Assembly (NCBI GenBank): GCA_016717595.1 | Contig: JADKFE010000041.1 | Location: 15,620-79,619, forward strand | Length of the DNA: 64,000 nt | Direction of reading: 5' to 3' | Source: Deltaproteobacteria bacterium | Lineage (GTDB): Bacteria > Myxococcota_A > UBA796 > CAJQPC01 | Shown here: piece by piece, positions 46,864 to 57,685 of the stretch | How the letters are laid out: every line of letters starts with the position of its first letter | How positions within the stretch are numbered: position 1 is the first letter of the stretch | Program-made: the position numbers and the translations under genes | Notes under the pieces: model-generated | The model's database searches: none | What the model saw: only the letters and a program-made list of their open reading frames with translations | What the model was told of the DNA's origin: nothing

Positions 46864-47020
46864 GGCGCTCTCCGGGACGAGGTGAAGGACACCCGAGACT
46901 AATCCATCGGCGCGGGGGGCTCAAGCGGCGGGGGGATCCTCCCGGACACAAAAGTCGCCGGGGCCATGAATGGAGGCTGATAGGGCGGCGTAACCGGCCT
47001 GAACTTCACGGAGGTGAACC

Positions 47021-47293
47021 ATGCTCGGACTCGCGCTGCTCTTCGCTCAGACGGCCTTCGCTGGTGTCGATGTCGTCGTTGTTGTGGGGGCTCCGGCGCC
47101 TCCCCCGCCCCAGGTGGTGATCGTCGAGCCCGCGCCGCCGCCCCAGGTCGTCATCGTTCATCAGGCGCCGCCGCCTCCGCGGGTCATCATCGCGCCCGCG
47201 CCGCCGCCTCGGGTCATCTACGCCCCGGCGCCTCCTCCGCGACACGTCGTGCATCACGTCGCCCCGGCTCCTCGGCGCCACGTTCGCCCGTAA
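47021..47293 (+). CDS. Small exported Pro/Val-repeat protein
   Basis: The 90-residue protein has a signal peptide (MLGLALLFAQTAFAG) and then a repeating pattern of APPPPxVVIV and APPPRVIxAP units, ending in a His/Arg-rich tail (RHVVHHVAPAPRRHVRP). GGAGGTG seven bases before the ATG is one of the strongest ribosome binding sites in the window, and a strong terminator follows. The reading frame is therefore likely real. No family is recognised. The His-rich end could bind metal. Confidence 0.7.
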   Translation: MLGLALLFAQTAFAGVDVVVVVGAPAPPPPQVVIVEPAPPPQVVIVHQAPPPPRVIIAPAPPPRVIYAPAPPPRHVVHHVAPAPRRHVRP

Positions 47294-47311
47294 GCCCCCG
47301 CCGCTCCACCC

Positions 47312-47356
47312 CGCCGCCCGGCGCTGAACCCTCAGCCCGGGCGGCGTCGTTTTTGG
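47312..47356 (+). terminator. Intrinsic terminator
   Basis: A perfect 10-bp GC stem CGCCGCCCGG (47312-47321) pairs with CCGGGCGGCG (47337-47346), followed by TCGTTTTTGG. The stem, then the T5 run, follow the small exported gene by 18 bases. On the other strand the same stem could help end the convergent lipoprotein gene, but the A/T order is less favourable there. Confidence 0.85.
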
Positions 47357-47359
47357 CGT

Positions 47360-48511
47360 TCAGCAGCCGCGCTCAAACACCTGGGTGACCTTGCCCGCGC
47401 TGTCTACGCGCTGCACGGTGTAGCCCGACTGCGTCCCGCCCTCGAAGGTGATGAGCACCGAGAGCACGCCGGTCACCGAGGGGTCCATCACGCCGTTGAT
47501 GCGGGCGCGGGGCGCGGCGGCGACGCTGTCTTTGGCCTCGACCTGGGCCAGCCGGGTGACCCGCCCGTCGTCGAGCACCCCCACCAGCGCCCGGGCGGGC
47601 GCGCCTTCGACGGTCGCCGGGAAGCCGAGCTCAAAGAGCAGCTCGACCTTCTTGTCGCCGTCGAGGTCGATCCAGAACGCCTCGGTGACCTCAAACCCCT
47701 CGCCCACGGCGGAGGTGACCCGGGCGAGGTGATCCTCGCGGGGGATCGTCGGCGTCACCACCCGGCCCAAGGGGCGCTCGGCGGGGGTGGAGAGCTCCCC
47801 GGCGACGGTGAGGCCCGAGGCGCAGCCCTGAGGTTCGGGGGCGGCGGCGACCATCACCACCCGGCGGCGCTCGACGAGGCCGCTGTGCAGCGGCATCAGC
47901 TCCACCGCCTGGGCGTAACCGCCGCAGGACAAGGTGGCGCCGCCCTCCCGCACGCAGAACAAGGGCGCGCCGTCGCGGCCCAACATCAAGCGCACCTGCT
48001 CATCGAGGCGATCGGCGGCGGGCGGCGGGCCAAGGCGCGTGAACACCTGGCCGCCGGGCACGGGGCCCATGGCGTAATAGTGCTCGGCGACCTTGTACTG
48101 CGTCAGGGTCTCCGGCGTCTCCTCGACCAAGACCAGCAGCCGCGTGGACTTGTCGGCGACGGTCACCGGCAGCTCTAAGCCCAGACACGGCACAGACTTG
48201 CCGCCGAGATCGCAGAACAGGCCCATCACCGAGCCCTTCTTGCCGCCGAGCTCGGCCTCGACGGGGCTCTTGAAGGTGAGGACCGTGCCGAACTGGTCCA
48301 CCCAGGGCCCGGCCTGGAGCGCGGTGAGGCGATCGGCGTCGAGCGCGCTGCCCACGGGGCCCGGCGGGGTCTTGGGCGCGGGGGGCGTCACCGCGGCGCC
48401 GCCGGAGGAGCCGTCGCCGCCGCTGGGCGGGGCCGTGACCGGGCGGCGCGTCTCTTTGGGCGCGCAGGCCACCACAAACAGGGTGAGGAGCAGAGCGGAG
48501 GGGGAGCGCAT
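47360..48511 (-). CDS. Predicted lipoprotein of unknown function
   Basis: The 383-residue protein begins with a lipoprotein signal (MRSPSALLLTLFVVACAP) and a Pro/Gly/Ser linker. The mature part is beta-rich, with four to six cysteines and an EF-like loop segment (WIDLDGDKKVELLFELGFP), as in FG-GAP or VCBS blades. A repeated theme of computed-difference phrases such as ARINGVMDPSVTGVLSVLITF suggests a propeller-like fold, but I do not recognise the family. It is ten bases downstream of the isochorismatase-like gene on the same strand. Confidence 0.65.
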   Translation of the reverse strand: MRSPSALLLTLFVVACAPKETRRPVTAPPSGGDGSSGGAAVTPPAPKTPPGPVGSALDADRLTALQAGPWVDQFGTVLTFKSPVEAELGGKKGSVMGLFCDLGGKSVPCLGLELPVTVADKSTRLLVLVEETPETLTQYKVAEHYYAMGPVPGGQVFTRLGPPPAADRLDEQVRLMLGRDGAPLFCVREGGATLSCGGYAQAVELMPLHSGLVERRRVVMVAAAPEPQGCASGLTVAGELSTPAERPLGRVVTPTIPREDHLARVTSAVGEGFEVTEAFWIDLDGDKKVELLFELGFPATVEGAPARALVGVLDDGRVTRLAQVEAKDSVAAAPRARINGVMDPSVTGVLSVLITFEGGTQSGYTVQRVDSAGKVTQVFERGC

Positions 48512-48520
48512 GGAGGTCTC

Positions 48521-49066
48521 CTACTTGATGCGCTGGCTGATCGCCTTAAACAAGGGCGTGCCAGCGCGGCCGAGCAGCTCAAAGGCGGCGGCCTCGGCGG
48601 TGACCAGAGAGGCGCCGAGCGCGGTCATGCGCTCCAAGCCCATCCGCCAGTCCAGCTCCCGTCGGGAGAGGCAGGCGTCCGCCACCACAAACGGCTGGCG
48701 ACCCGTGGCGAGGAGATCTCGCACGGTCTGGGCGACGCAGATGTGGGCCTCCATGCCCACGACGATGAGCTGATCCCGGCCTAGGCCGGTGAGGATCGCC
48801 TCGAAGCCGGGCTCGGCCAAGGCGGAGAAGTGGGTCTTCTCAAAGGGCTCGGCGACCTGCAACGACGCCACGGTGTGGCCTAAACCACGCGGGTACTGCT
48901 CCGTGGCGACCACGGGCATTCCCAGCTCACGCGCCAAGAACAGGAGCGTCTCCGCCTGCTGCAGCCCAAACTCCCGCGCGCCCTCGGCCATCGCGGGGTG
49001 CAGGCGCTCCTGCCAGTCGATGATCAACAGCGCCGCGCGCTCTACGCTCAGAGAACCCGTTCGCAC
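48521..49066 (-). CDS. Isochorismatase-family hydrolase
   Basis: The GTG at 49066 has AGGAGG seven bases upstream and is preferred over the longer frame from 49114. The 181-residue protein has the cysteine-hydrolase family triad: Asp in LLIIDWQERL, Lys in FEKTHFSA and Cys in VVGMEAHICVAQTV. The VGMEAHICV context, with the cis-peptide bond before the nucleophile, is typical of YcaC/nicotinamidase-like members. The substrate cannot be told from sequence. It faces the prolyl oligopeptidase gene across about 80 bases. Confidence 0.87.
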   Translation of the reverse strand: MRTGSLSVERAALLIIDWQERLHPAMAEGAREFGLQQAETLLFLARELGMPVVATEQYPRGLGHTVASLQVAEPFEKTHFSALAEPGFEAILTGLGRDQLIVVGMEAHICVAQTVRDLLATGRQPFVVADACLSRRELDWRMGLERMTALGASLVTAEAAAFELLGRAGTPLFKAISQRIK

Positions 49067-49148
49067 CGAGACACCTCCTCTTCGCTCTCTCACCCTGTCC
49101 CGACGGATGCGCAAGCGAGTTAAGGCGCGTCATCTCTGGAGAGCGCCG

Positions 49149-51309
49149 ATGCACCTCACTCCTCTGACCCTGATGGTCTCGCTCATGGCCTGCACCCCCA
49201 AACACGACGGCCCGCCGGACATGGCGCCCCAGGGGCTCAGCTACCCGGTCACCAAGGCCGTTGAGCAGGTAGACAACTACCACGGCACCCAGGTGTCCGA
49301 CCCCTACCGCTGGCTCGAGGACACCGACGCTGAGGACACAAAAGCTTGGGTGACCGCCCAGAACGAGCTGACCTTCAAGGTGCTCAACGCCATCCCCGGA
49401 CGCGACGCGATCCGCGCCCGCATGACGGCCCTTTGGGACTTTGAGCGCACCTCAGCCCCCGGTCGCCGCGGCGGCGTGTGGTTCTGGAGCTTCAACGACG
49501 GCCTGATGAACCAGGCCCAGCTCTTTGTCGGCACGGGCCCCTACGAGGGCGGCCGGGTGCTCATCGACCCCAACACGCTCAGCGAAGACGGCACCGTCGC
49601 GCTCTCGGGCACCTTCCCCAGCGACGACGGCAAACACCTCGTCTACTCCTTGTCCAAGGCCGGCTCCGACTGGCAAGAGCTCCGCGTGCGTGACGTCGCC
49701 ACGGGCCAAGACCTCCCCGACCTGCTCCAGCACATCAAGTTCAGCGAGGCCTCCTGGACGAAGGACGGCAAAGGCTTCTTTTACAGCGCCTACGACCCGC
49801 CAAAAGATCCCAACGACTTTGAGCAGGCCAACTACTACCAGAAGCTCTATTACCACCGCCTCGGCGAGCCGCAGTCCGCAGACAAGCTCATCTACCAGCG
49901 CGCCGATCAGCCGGAGTGGGGCTTCGGCGGCGCGGTCACTGAAGACGGCAACACGCTCGTCATCCCCAACTGGCAAGGCACCGAGCCCAAGAACCGGGTG
50001 TTCCTCAAGGATCTCAAGACCCCAGACAGCCCCGTCGTGGAGCTGATCGGCGAGTTTGACGCCTACTACAGCTACATCGGCAACGACGGCCCGCTGTTCT
50101 ACTTCTCGACGGATCAGGCCGCCCCCAAAGGCCGGGTCATCGCCATCGACATCACCAAGCCCGCCCGCGCCAACTGGAAGGAGCTCATCCCCCAGCAGGC
50201 CGAGCCCCTGGAGTCGGTGAGCCTCGTCTCCAACCGCTTCTTGGTGACCCGGCTCAAAGACGCCAAGAGCCTGGTGGAGGTCTACGACATCAGCGGCAAG
50301 AAGCTCAGCGAGGTGGCCTTGCCCGGCTTGGGCAGCGCGGGCGGTTTCTCCGGGCCGCCGGGAAGACAAAGAGGTGTACTACAGCTTCACCTCGTACATG
50401 ACCCCCGGCGCGGTCTACCGCTACGACGTGCTCAACAACGCCTCCACCTTGGTGAAGGCGCCGACCGTGAGCATGGACGAGGCGGCCTATGAGGTGAAGC
50501 AGGTGTTCTACCCGTCGAAGGACGGCACGAAGATCCCCATGTTCATCGTCCACAAGAAGGGCATGGCGCTGGACGGGACAAACCCCACCTATCTCTATGG
50601 TTATGGCGGGTTCAACATCCCGCTCACCCCGGGCTACAGCACGGTGAACCGGGTGTGGCTGGAGCTCGGCGGCGTGTACGCCGTGGCCAACTTACGCGGC
50701 GGCGGCGAGTATGGCCAAGAGTGGCACGACGCCGGTCGCTTGGCGAACAAGCAGAACGTCTTTGACGACTTCCACGCCGCGGCGGAGTACCTCATCGCTG
50801 AGGGCTACACCTCCACCCCCAAGCTGGCCATCGGCGGGCGCTCCAACGGCGGCCTGCTCGTCGGCGCGGCGATCACCCAGCGCCCCGATCTGTACGGCGC
50901 GGCCCTGCCCGGCGTGGGCGTGCTCGACATGCTGCGGTTCCACAAGTTCACCATCGGCTGGGCCTGGGTGAGCGACTACGGCTCGGCGGACGACCCGACG
51001 CAGTTCCAGTGGCTCTATGCGTACTCGCCCCTGCACAACATCAAGCCCGGCGCGGCCTACCCCGCCACGCTGATCACCACCGGCGACCACGATGACCGCG
51101 TGGTGCCCGGCCACAGCTTCAAGTTCGCCGCCGCGCTCCAGGCCGCCCAAGGGGGCCCCGAGCCGATCCTCATCCGCGTAGACGTCAACGCCGGTCACGG
51201 CGCGGGCAAACCCACGGCCAAGACCATCGAGGAGTGGGTTGACCAGTGGGCCTTCCTCGTAGACCAGCTCGGCGTCACCGTGCCCCCTGACTTCGGCACA
51301 AAGCCTTAA
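49149..51309 (+). CDS. Prolyl oligopeptidase family serine peptidase (S9A), one apparent frameshift
   Basis: Two overlapping frames join at an extra base near 50355 (GGGCCGCCGGG; one C fewer gives SGRREDKEVYYSF). The corrected protein has 719 residues, as expected for prolyl endopeptidase. It starts with a lipoprotein-like signal (MHLTPLTLMVSLMACTP), then the N-terminal PYRWLEDTDAEDTKAWV segment, a beta-propeller, and an alpha/beta-hydrolase domain. The catalytic set is visible: Ser in GGRSNGGLLVG (about 565), Asp in TGDHDDRV (about 644) and His in NAGHGAGKP (about 681). It would cleave short peptides after proline outside the cytoplasm. Family members in myxobacteria act on small peptides. 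Confidence 0.88.
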
Positions 51310-51329
51310 TCCCCCCTTCGGAGCTCCCC

Positions 51330-51590
51330 ATGTCTGGCAACCACCCCACCAACTTCCAGGGCGACATCTTCGCCGCCATCACCGCCGCCATCGAGGCCGC
51401 CGTCCCCGGCGCCAAGGTGGCCGTCTCCGGCGGCGGCGGGCACTTTGAGATTCAGGTGATCTCCAAGAGCTTTGAGGGCCAGCGCACCCTCGCCAAACAC
51501 AAGCTCGTGCTCGGCGCCATCGCCCACCTCATGCAAGGCGACGGCGCCCCGGTTCACGCCGTGGACCGCATCGACGCCCGGGCGGAGTAG
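51330..51590 (+). CDS. bolA: BolA family protein
   Basis: The 86-residue protein has the BolA fold signature: AKVAVSGGGGHFEIQVISKS, then GQRTLAKHKLVLGAI and VHAVDRIDAR. The conserved His in AKHK and the GGHF loop fit Fe-S cluster or glutaredoxin binding. It follows the peptidase gene by 20 bases. BolA proteins work with monothiol glutaredoxins in iron-sulfur trafficking; no glutaredoxin is in the window. Confidence 0.88.
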   Translation: MSGNHPTNFQGDIFAAITAAIEAAVPGAKVAVSGGGGHFEIQVISKSFEGQRTLAKHKLVLGAIAHLMQGDGAPVHAVDRIDARAE

Positions 51591-51599
51591 GGCGCGGGC

Positions 51600-53048
51600 T
51601 CAGGGGGTGGCGCCGCGCACCATCGTCCACACCGCCGCGGGCCAGGTCTCGGGGCGGGCCACGATGACCCGACCCGCCCACGGCACGGCCAAAGCCGCGG
51701 CCTCGTCGCTCACCCCGGCCGGCGGCAACAACAGAGCCCAGGCCCGCAGCCCGCGCTGGGCTTGGGCCTCGGTGATCGCCGCGGTGGTCTCGGCCTCGGG
51801 CAGAAAGCGCCCATCGCTCACAAGCAGCAGGTCGGCCTGGGCGTAGCGCGGGTCGTGCAGAGCCTCCACGGCGCCGCGCAGGGCCGCCCGGGGGTCGGTG
51901 CCGCCGGAGAGGCCTCGGGTGAGCAGGCGGATGAGCGCGGGCAAGGATCCGGGCCACTCGGTGAGCTCCACCCACTCCGTCGTCTGCCCAGCGGCGAACT
52001 GGGTCACCCGCAGCGCGCGCCGGTGGCTGAGCGCCGCCCGGGCGAGGCACAAGGTCAAGGCTCGGGCGGCCTGGGCGGGGGCGCCGTCCATGGATCCTGA
52101 GCTGTCGAGGCACAGCAGGATCGGACCTCGGCGGTCCCCGGCCTTTGGGCCGAGCGCCAAGCGGGCCTGGGGCGGACTCGGCGGCGGGCTGTAGCAGAGC
52201 AAGGCGCGCTCGGCGAGGCGCAGCTCAAAGAGCAGCCGGGCGTCGGGATCGGCGAGGAGCGCCAGCTCACCCGGGGTCACCGTCGCCACACGATCTCCAT
52301 AGGCGAGGCGGGCGGGGCGCTGGTCTCGGGGCGGGGTCACCCAACGCTGTGGCGCGGGGCCCATCGCAGGGCGCGCGCCGTCGAGGCGGCCCAGCGCGTC
52401 GGCGAGCTGGCGTAGGGCCGGGCTACGCTCTACCTCCAAGGCCAAGGCCTCCAGGTTGTCCCAGGCCTGGGGGCTCACGAACCCTTCGCTCCAGTCGCTC
52501 CCCAAACCCAGAGTGGTGAGCCCGAGGCCCAACGCTCGCCCCAGCACACCCAAGGCGCGGGACTTCTCCTCAAGGCGGCTCAACAAGACGTCGACGGCGG
52601 CGAGCAGGCTGGCGTCGGCGCGCTGCACGATCTCGGCGTCTTGCTGTTGAACGAGGGTGTGGATCGCGGCCTTGACCCAGGCGGCGCGAAGCTCGGCGTC
52701 CTCCCCGGCGGGTGGGGACTGGAGCGCCCGCGGCAGGCGGGAGCGCAGGATCGGCGCGTTGAGGAGCGCGGCGGCGGCGGCCTCGGCGGGCAGGCGTTGA
52801 AGCGCGGCGAGGGCTTGGCCCTCTGCGGACTGTGCGGGGTGATCGGGCAGGAGGCCTAGGCCCCGGTGAATCCGCTCGACGCCGTTGAGCACGGTGAACA
52901 ACACCCGCTGACGCACGGCCGGAGGTTTATCACCCCAAGGCGCCAAGGCGGCGTTTATCCGGCGGCTGGCCTCGGCCCAGGCCGGGGAGAGCGAGGCCGG
53001 GAGCGGGCGGTCTTGGCCGCTCAGCGCCGCCGACCAGCTCGCCACCAC
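51600..53048 (-). CDS. VWA-domain protein (ViaA/CoxE-like)
   Basis: The 482-residue protein has a mainly helical N-terminal two-thirds and a C-terminal von Willebrand A domain. The MIDAS motif is LCLDSSGSMDG, with later GGTDPRAAL and LLLVSDGRF. Length and layout match ViaA (483 residues in E. coli), which partners the MoxR ATPase RavA; no RavA-like gene is adjacent. The start is uncertain: the same frame stays open to the left of GTG 53048 across 80 bases and into the TonB-receptor gene without ATG, GTG or TTG, and the upstream residues look coding, so a CTG start or further error is possible. Confidence 0.78.
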   Translation of the reverse strand: MVASWSAALSGQDRPLPASLSPAWAEASRRINAALAPWGDKPPAVRQRVLFTVLNGVERIHRGLGLLPDHPAQSAEGQALAALQRLPAEAAAAALLNAPILRSRLPRALQSPPAGEDAELRAAWVKAAIHTLVQQQDAEIVQRADASLLAAVDVLLSRLEEKSRALGVLGRALGLGLTTLGLGSDWSEGFVSPQAWDNLEALALEVERSPALRQLADALGRLDGARPAMGPAPQRWVTPPRDQRPARLAYGDRVATVTPGELALLADPDARLLFELRLAERALLCYSPPPSPPQARLALGPKAGDRRGPILLCLDSSGSMDGAPAQAARALTLCLARAALSHRRALRVTQFAAGQTTEWVELTEWPGSLPALIRLLTRGLSGGTDPRAALRGAVEALHDPRYAQADLLLVSDGRFLPEAETTAAITEAQAQRGLRAWALLLPPAGVSDEAAALAVPWAGRVIVARPETWPAAVWTMVRGATP

Positions 53049-53127
53049 GGCGGCGCGCTCGCTCGGCGTGCGCCAGCTCCCGGCGGAGACGGCCCAGGCG
53101 ACGGGATCGTCGGCAGCGGCGCCCAGC

Positions 53128-56015
53128 TCAGAGATCCAGGCGTAAGGTCGCGAAGTAGGTGCGACCCGCCTGCGGGACGGCGTCTACGGGGAGATCCAGG
53201 CCGCCGGGGTGGGTCTGCTGCCAGTCGAGGATGTTTCGCGCGCCCAAGCCCCAGGAGAGGCCCGTGGACGGCACCACGCCGGTGAGGGTGAGATCCCACA
53301 ACAGCGCCCAGTCGGTGCGCTCACCCGCAGAGGTGAGGCGGGGCTCTCCACACGCGCCCGGGTGGCCAAGGTGCTGCCGGGGATGACGAACGGCGCCGCC
53401 GCCCGGGCGCCGACGAGCACCGTCGGGGAGTTGGTCAGCTCTTGGGGGGCCGAGAGGGAGCCTTGGCGAGTGCGCTGCAGGGACGTCTGCCCGGCGAGCA
53501 TCACGCCTTGGCGCCAGTCACGACGCAGCTCAATCTCTGTGCCCGCCGAGCGCACGACGCCTTGGGTGTTGGTGTACTCAAACACCTCCCCCTCCTCACC
53601 CAGACCGACGACGCGGGTGTCGATCAACGACTCGATCTCGTTGTAGTACGCCGCCGCCGTGCCGGTGATGACCTCGGAGAAGCGGTGGTTGTACTCCAGC
53701 TCTCCGGTGCGCACCCGCTCGGGGGAGAGCGACTCGGCCTTGTCTTGGGTGATCCCGCCGTCGTTATAAAACAGCTCGTAGGCCGAGGGCGCACGAAACG
53801 CCGTGCCCGCGAGGAGCTTGATGACGTCGTTCTCCGTGGGCTGGGCGATGATGGCGAGGCGTGGGTTAAACGTGCCGCCGACCTCGGCCAAGGTGAAGTA
53901 GTCGTATCGACCGCCCACAGAGACCATCAACACCCGGCCCAGCTTGAGCTCGCCGACACCATAGGCCGACAACACCGTCTGGATCGGCGTCTCGGTGAGA
54001 TAGGTGGCCTCGTTCTCCCCAGCGATGAGCTCCTCGCCGGTCAGGTTGGCCGAGAGGTGGCGCCGGGCTTCAGCGCCTAAGGTGACCTGGAACAGCGTGC
54101 CGAGGTCAAACACCGCCCGGGGCTCGACGCCGAGCCAGGTGCCCCGCCATTGATCGTGCAGGGTGTAGGCGGGGTACTCGTCGGACTCGGCGTAGGGGTA
54201 AAAACCGTCGTAGCGGTACTGGTCGAGGTAAGCGCGGGCGTAGAGCCGGCCGACGTCGCCCAGGCGGGGCTCGTAACGAAGCTCGGCGAAGGCGCGCTGG
54301 TCGAGGTTTCGGCCCTCGGGGTCGCCGGGGATCGTGTCAAACGCGCCCGTGGGGTACTGTTTGTTGAAGGTGTTGTAGAACGCCTGCACGGTGAGATCCC
54401 CCGTCCAGGCCTTCGCGTGCAGCGTGCCGCCCCGGCTGCCGTCGGCGCCACGGATGACCCCATCGGCGCTCACCACGGCGGCGTACTCGGGGAAATAAAC
54501 GTCGCCGCCCTGGGCCACCTGACCCGACGCGCTCAGCCACGCGCCGCGGTCGTCGTCACCCAAGCCTACCCGGGCGCGGGCGCGGGCGCCGCGCTGGCCG
54601 TCGGCGGTGACGGCCACCTGGGGGCCTTGGGTAGCCGACTCTTTGGCGCTCACGAGGTTCACGACGCCCAAGAAGGCGTTGGAGCCGTACAGCGCCGAGC
54701 CGGGACCCCGCACAAGCTCGATGCGGTCGAGATCGTGCAGGTCGGTGACGAGGCCGCCGCCGACGTAGGAGCCGCCGAGGAGGTCGTCGTTGAGCGTGTG
54801 GCCGTCCATGGTGACGAGCACACGGTTGCCGTAGTCTCCGGCTCGGGCGTACCCACGCACGCCGATGGAGCTGTAGCTGAGGTCGTCGGTGGGGTAGACG
54901 CCGCGCTGGCCGGAGAGGGCCTCGACGACGGACTGGTAGCCGAACGCGCGGATCTCGTCGCGGGTGATCACCGAGACGCTCGCCGGGGCCTCTTCAGTGG
55001 TGCGTAGGGTGCGGCTCGCGGCGGTGACCTCCGCGACGGAGCGTAGGCTCACGTCTACGGTGGCGCGGCCGTCGGCCTCGATGCGCACACGCTCCTCAAA
55101 CGGCCTGAACCCCGGGGCGACGACACGAACGACGTGGTCCCCGGCGGGAAGGTCAATCACCGCCGGGGTGAAGCCCTTGACCTCACCATCGACCTCAATG
55201 AGCGCGCCTTGCTCCACGGCGTTCACGACCAAGGCGCCGCTGAGCACCGCCATGTTCACCGGGGCCCGGGTGACCTCATCGGCGGTGACCGTGACCACCT
55301 CACGCTGGGCGCGATACCCCGGCATGGTGATGACGAGCACATGGCGACCCGGCGGCAGGCGCAGCTCTCCGGGGGAGCTGCCGATGCGCTCGCCGTCCTC
55401 ACGCTCGAGGTGAACGTCGGCGCCTTGGGGGCCACCCTCCAAGACGACCGTGCCCAAGACACGCTCTAAGCTGCCTGTGGCCTGGGCTTTTTTGCCTTTT
55501 GTGAGCTCCGCCGTGGCCGCGGTGGGTTTGTGGCCCTCAAGCTCCAGCAACAGCGTGCGCTGGCCCGGCGGCAGGGCCAAGGTGAGCGGGGTGACACCGC
55601 GGGCGCCCAGGTCTTTGCGGTCGACATACACCGTGGCGCCCGGGGGGTTGGACTCCACACGGACCAGGGCGACCTGACCGCTGATGCGTGTGAGCGCCGC
55701 CTCGGCCTCGACCCGCATCGCCGGATCGGTCTCTAAGGCGACATAGTCGGCGTAATGGCGGTACGCCTGATCAAACTGCCCGAGCTTCTCGTAGCAGCGG
55801 GCGATGTTGAACACGACGTTGCGGTTGGGCGCGAGGCGGTTGGAGTGGAGCAGGTGCTCCAGCGCGGCCTCGTAGTCGCCCTCGCGGTAGTCATCAATCG
55901 CGAGGTTGAAGTGGAGATCGGCCTCTTCAGCGTAGTCGATGTTCGGGAGCGTCTGTGCGTAGACGCTGGGCGAGAGCAGCGCCAGCGCCGCCGCGAGAGA
56001 GAGAGGGGCGCGCAA
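53128..56015 (-). CDS. TonB-dependent outer-membrane receptor with N-terminal TPR and PEGA domains, one apparent frameshift
   Basis: The frame is open from TTG 56015 (AGAGGTG upstream) to 53184, but the barrel end is restored in another frame by adding one G in the run at 53340-53343. The corrected protein has about 962 residues and ends GRTYFATLRLDL, a typical barrel end. Order: signal peptide (MRAPLSLAAALALLSPSVYA), a TPR-like region with NVVFNIARCYEKLGQFDQAY (about 30-110), three or four PEGA-type beta units (about 115-330), then plug (YSSIGVRGYARAGD, VRGPGSALYGSNAF) and 22-strand-type barrel. The extra N-terminal part is periplasmic. The kinase gene just upstream also ends in PEGA, so both may share ligands. 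Substrate unknown. Confidence 0.85.
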
Positions 56016-56018
56016 GGA

Positions 56019-57568
56019 TCACCTCTGGCTTCGAATGCCCATGTCGTCTTTGGGAGGCGCCTTCGTCGGGCCGGTCTTGGGCGCGTCCTGCTTGGGCGGG
56101 GCGGCCTGCTTGGGGGTGCTCGGCGTCGGCTCGGTGGGGGCCGCGGGCGCCGTGGCCAGGGGCGTGAGCGTCGCCTGAATCGTGAGGTCGGAGTCCGCCG
56201 GGCCCTGCACCAGCCGGGCGTCTTCATAGCCGTCGAGGCGCAGGATGAACGTGCGCTCGCTGCCAAATCGCTCCAGGGGGAGCGTGAGCGGGGTGCGGCC
56301 CAAGACGACGCTGTTCTCGACCACCTCGACGTCCGCGGGGGCCGAGCGGATCGTCAGCCGCACCGGCGCCTGGGCGGCCTCCTCGGCGGGGGCGGGGTCG
56401 GGGCGTGTGGCGAGGCCGACGATGACGCCGAGGAGCACAAACACGATGGCGCCAAGCGCGATGAGCACGCCCGTAGAGCGCCTCGACTCGCCGCCGTCTT
56501 TGTGAACCTCGGCGGGGCGCTGGGTGTTGCCCATGGTCGACTGCGACAGCTCGCTCTCGGTCATGCCTTCGGGGCGCACGAGGCTGTGGGGCGGCAGGCG
56601 GTGAACGCCGGAGTCGGTGATGGACAGGCCCGGCGGCAAGGTGGCGCCGTTGGACGTCTCGCCGATGAGGTTGAGCGCTTGATCCCGCACCTCTTTGATC
56701 GTGGCGAAGCGCTGGGCGGGCTCTTTCTCTAAGCAGCGGCGCACAAACCGATCGACGGAGTCGGGCACCGCCGTCTTCCGAAGCTCGGCGATGGCGGGCA
56801 CGGGCTTGTGCAGGTGGCCGAGCAGCACCTCGACGGTGTTGTTGCCCTTAAACGGCGCCTGCCCGGTCAACATCTCGAAGAGCATCACGCCCAAGGAGTA
56901 TTGGTCCGAGCGCAGGTCGACCGTCTCCCCTTTGATCTGCTCCGGGCTCATGTAGCGCGGCGAGCCGACGAGCTGGTCGGCGCGGGTGACGTGGTCGGCC
57001 TCCTCTTGCTGCAAGACCTTGGCGATGCCGAAGTCGAGCACCTTCACCACCTCACCCTCGCTGCCTTGGCCGATCATCACGTTGCCCGGCTTGAGGTCGC
57101 GGTGGATGATGCCTTGTTCGTGGGCCTCGACGAGCGAGCGGGCGATCTCGTAGGTGATCCGCAAGGCGCGGATGACGTTGAGGTTGCCCTCGTCCTTGAT
57201 CACCTGGGAGAGCGTGCGGCCCTCGACAAACTCCATGACCATGTAGAAGGCGTCGTCGTTGTTCAGGCTGCCGTAGTCGAACACCGTGACGGTGTTCGGG
57301 TGCTTGAGGCGGCCCAAGGTGGCGGCCTCTAAGAAAAAACGAGAGCGGAACTCGGCGTCGTTGTCGGTGGAGCGCAGGCTGAGCACCTTGAGCGCGACCT
57401 TTCGCTGAAGGGGCTGTTGTTCGGCGAGGAAGATCTTGCCCATGCCGCCGCGCGCCACGAGGCGCAGCACCTTGTATTTGCCCGCGACCAAGGATCCGAC
57501 GAGAGGATCAGGCGGTACAGCGCCAGGGCGCCCGCGCTCGACAGGTCGGCGCCGTCCGGGGTGCTCAT
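56019..57568 (-). CDS. Ser/Thr protein kinase with PEGA domain, probable frameshift near the start
   Basis: The intact frame begins at TTG 57491, but the family's N-terminus continues upstream as DPLVGS before LVAGKYKVL. Adding one G in the GGG at 57526-57528 joins it to ATG 57568, which has GAGGAG just upstream, for a total of 516 residues. The kinase domain keeps ARGGMGKIF, lysine in VALKVL, HRDLKPGNVM, DFG and SPEQ. A membrane helix lies at about 370 (VLIALGAIVFVLLGVIVGLA), followed by a PEGA domain and a Pro/Lys tail. It precedes the TonB receptor by three bases and is surely in the same transcript. Confidence 0.87.
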
Positions 57569-57685
57569 TCGCTCCTCACCGCGCGTTGGGGACCACGCGC
57601 ACGCACAGGGTAGCACACACGCGGCGGCTTATGGCAGAGGCGCCGACTCCGCGGTCGACTCGGGCGACGACAGATGAGCGACGGC

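Noticed and set aside
46864..47020. Biotin-type riboswitch or ECF partner genes next to bioY
   Set aside because: The 157-base gap shows no structured leader that I can recognise, and no ATPase or permease gene flanks bioY.
50341..50380. Programmed frameshift in the prolyl oligopeptidase gene
   Set aside because: No slippery heptamer or downstream pseudoknot is evident, and the same kind of one-base break in GC runs occurs in four other genes.
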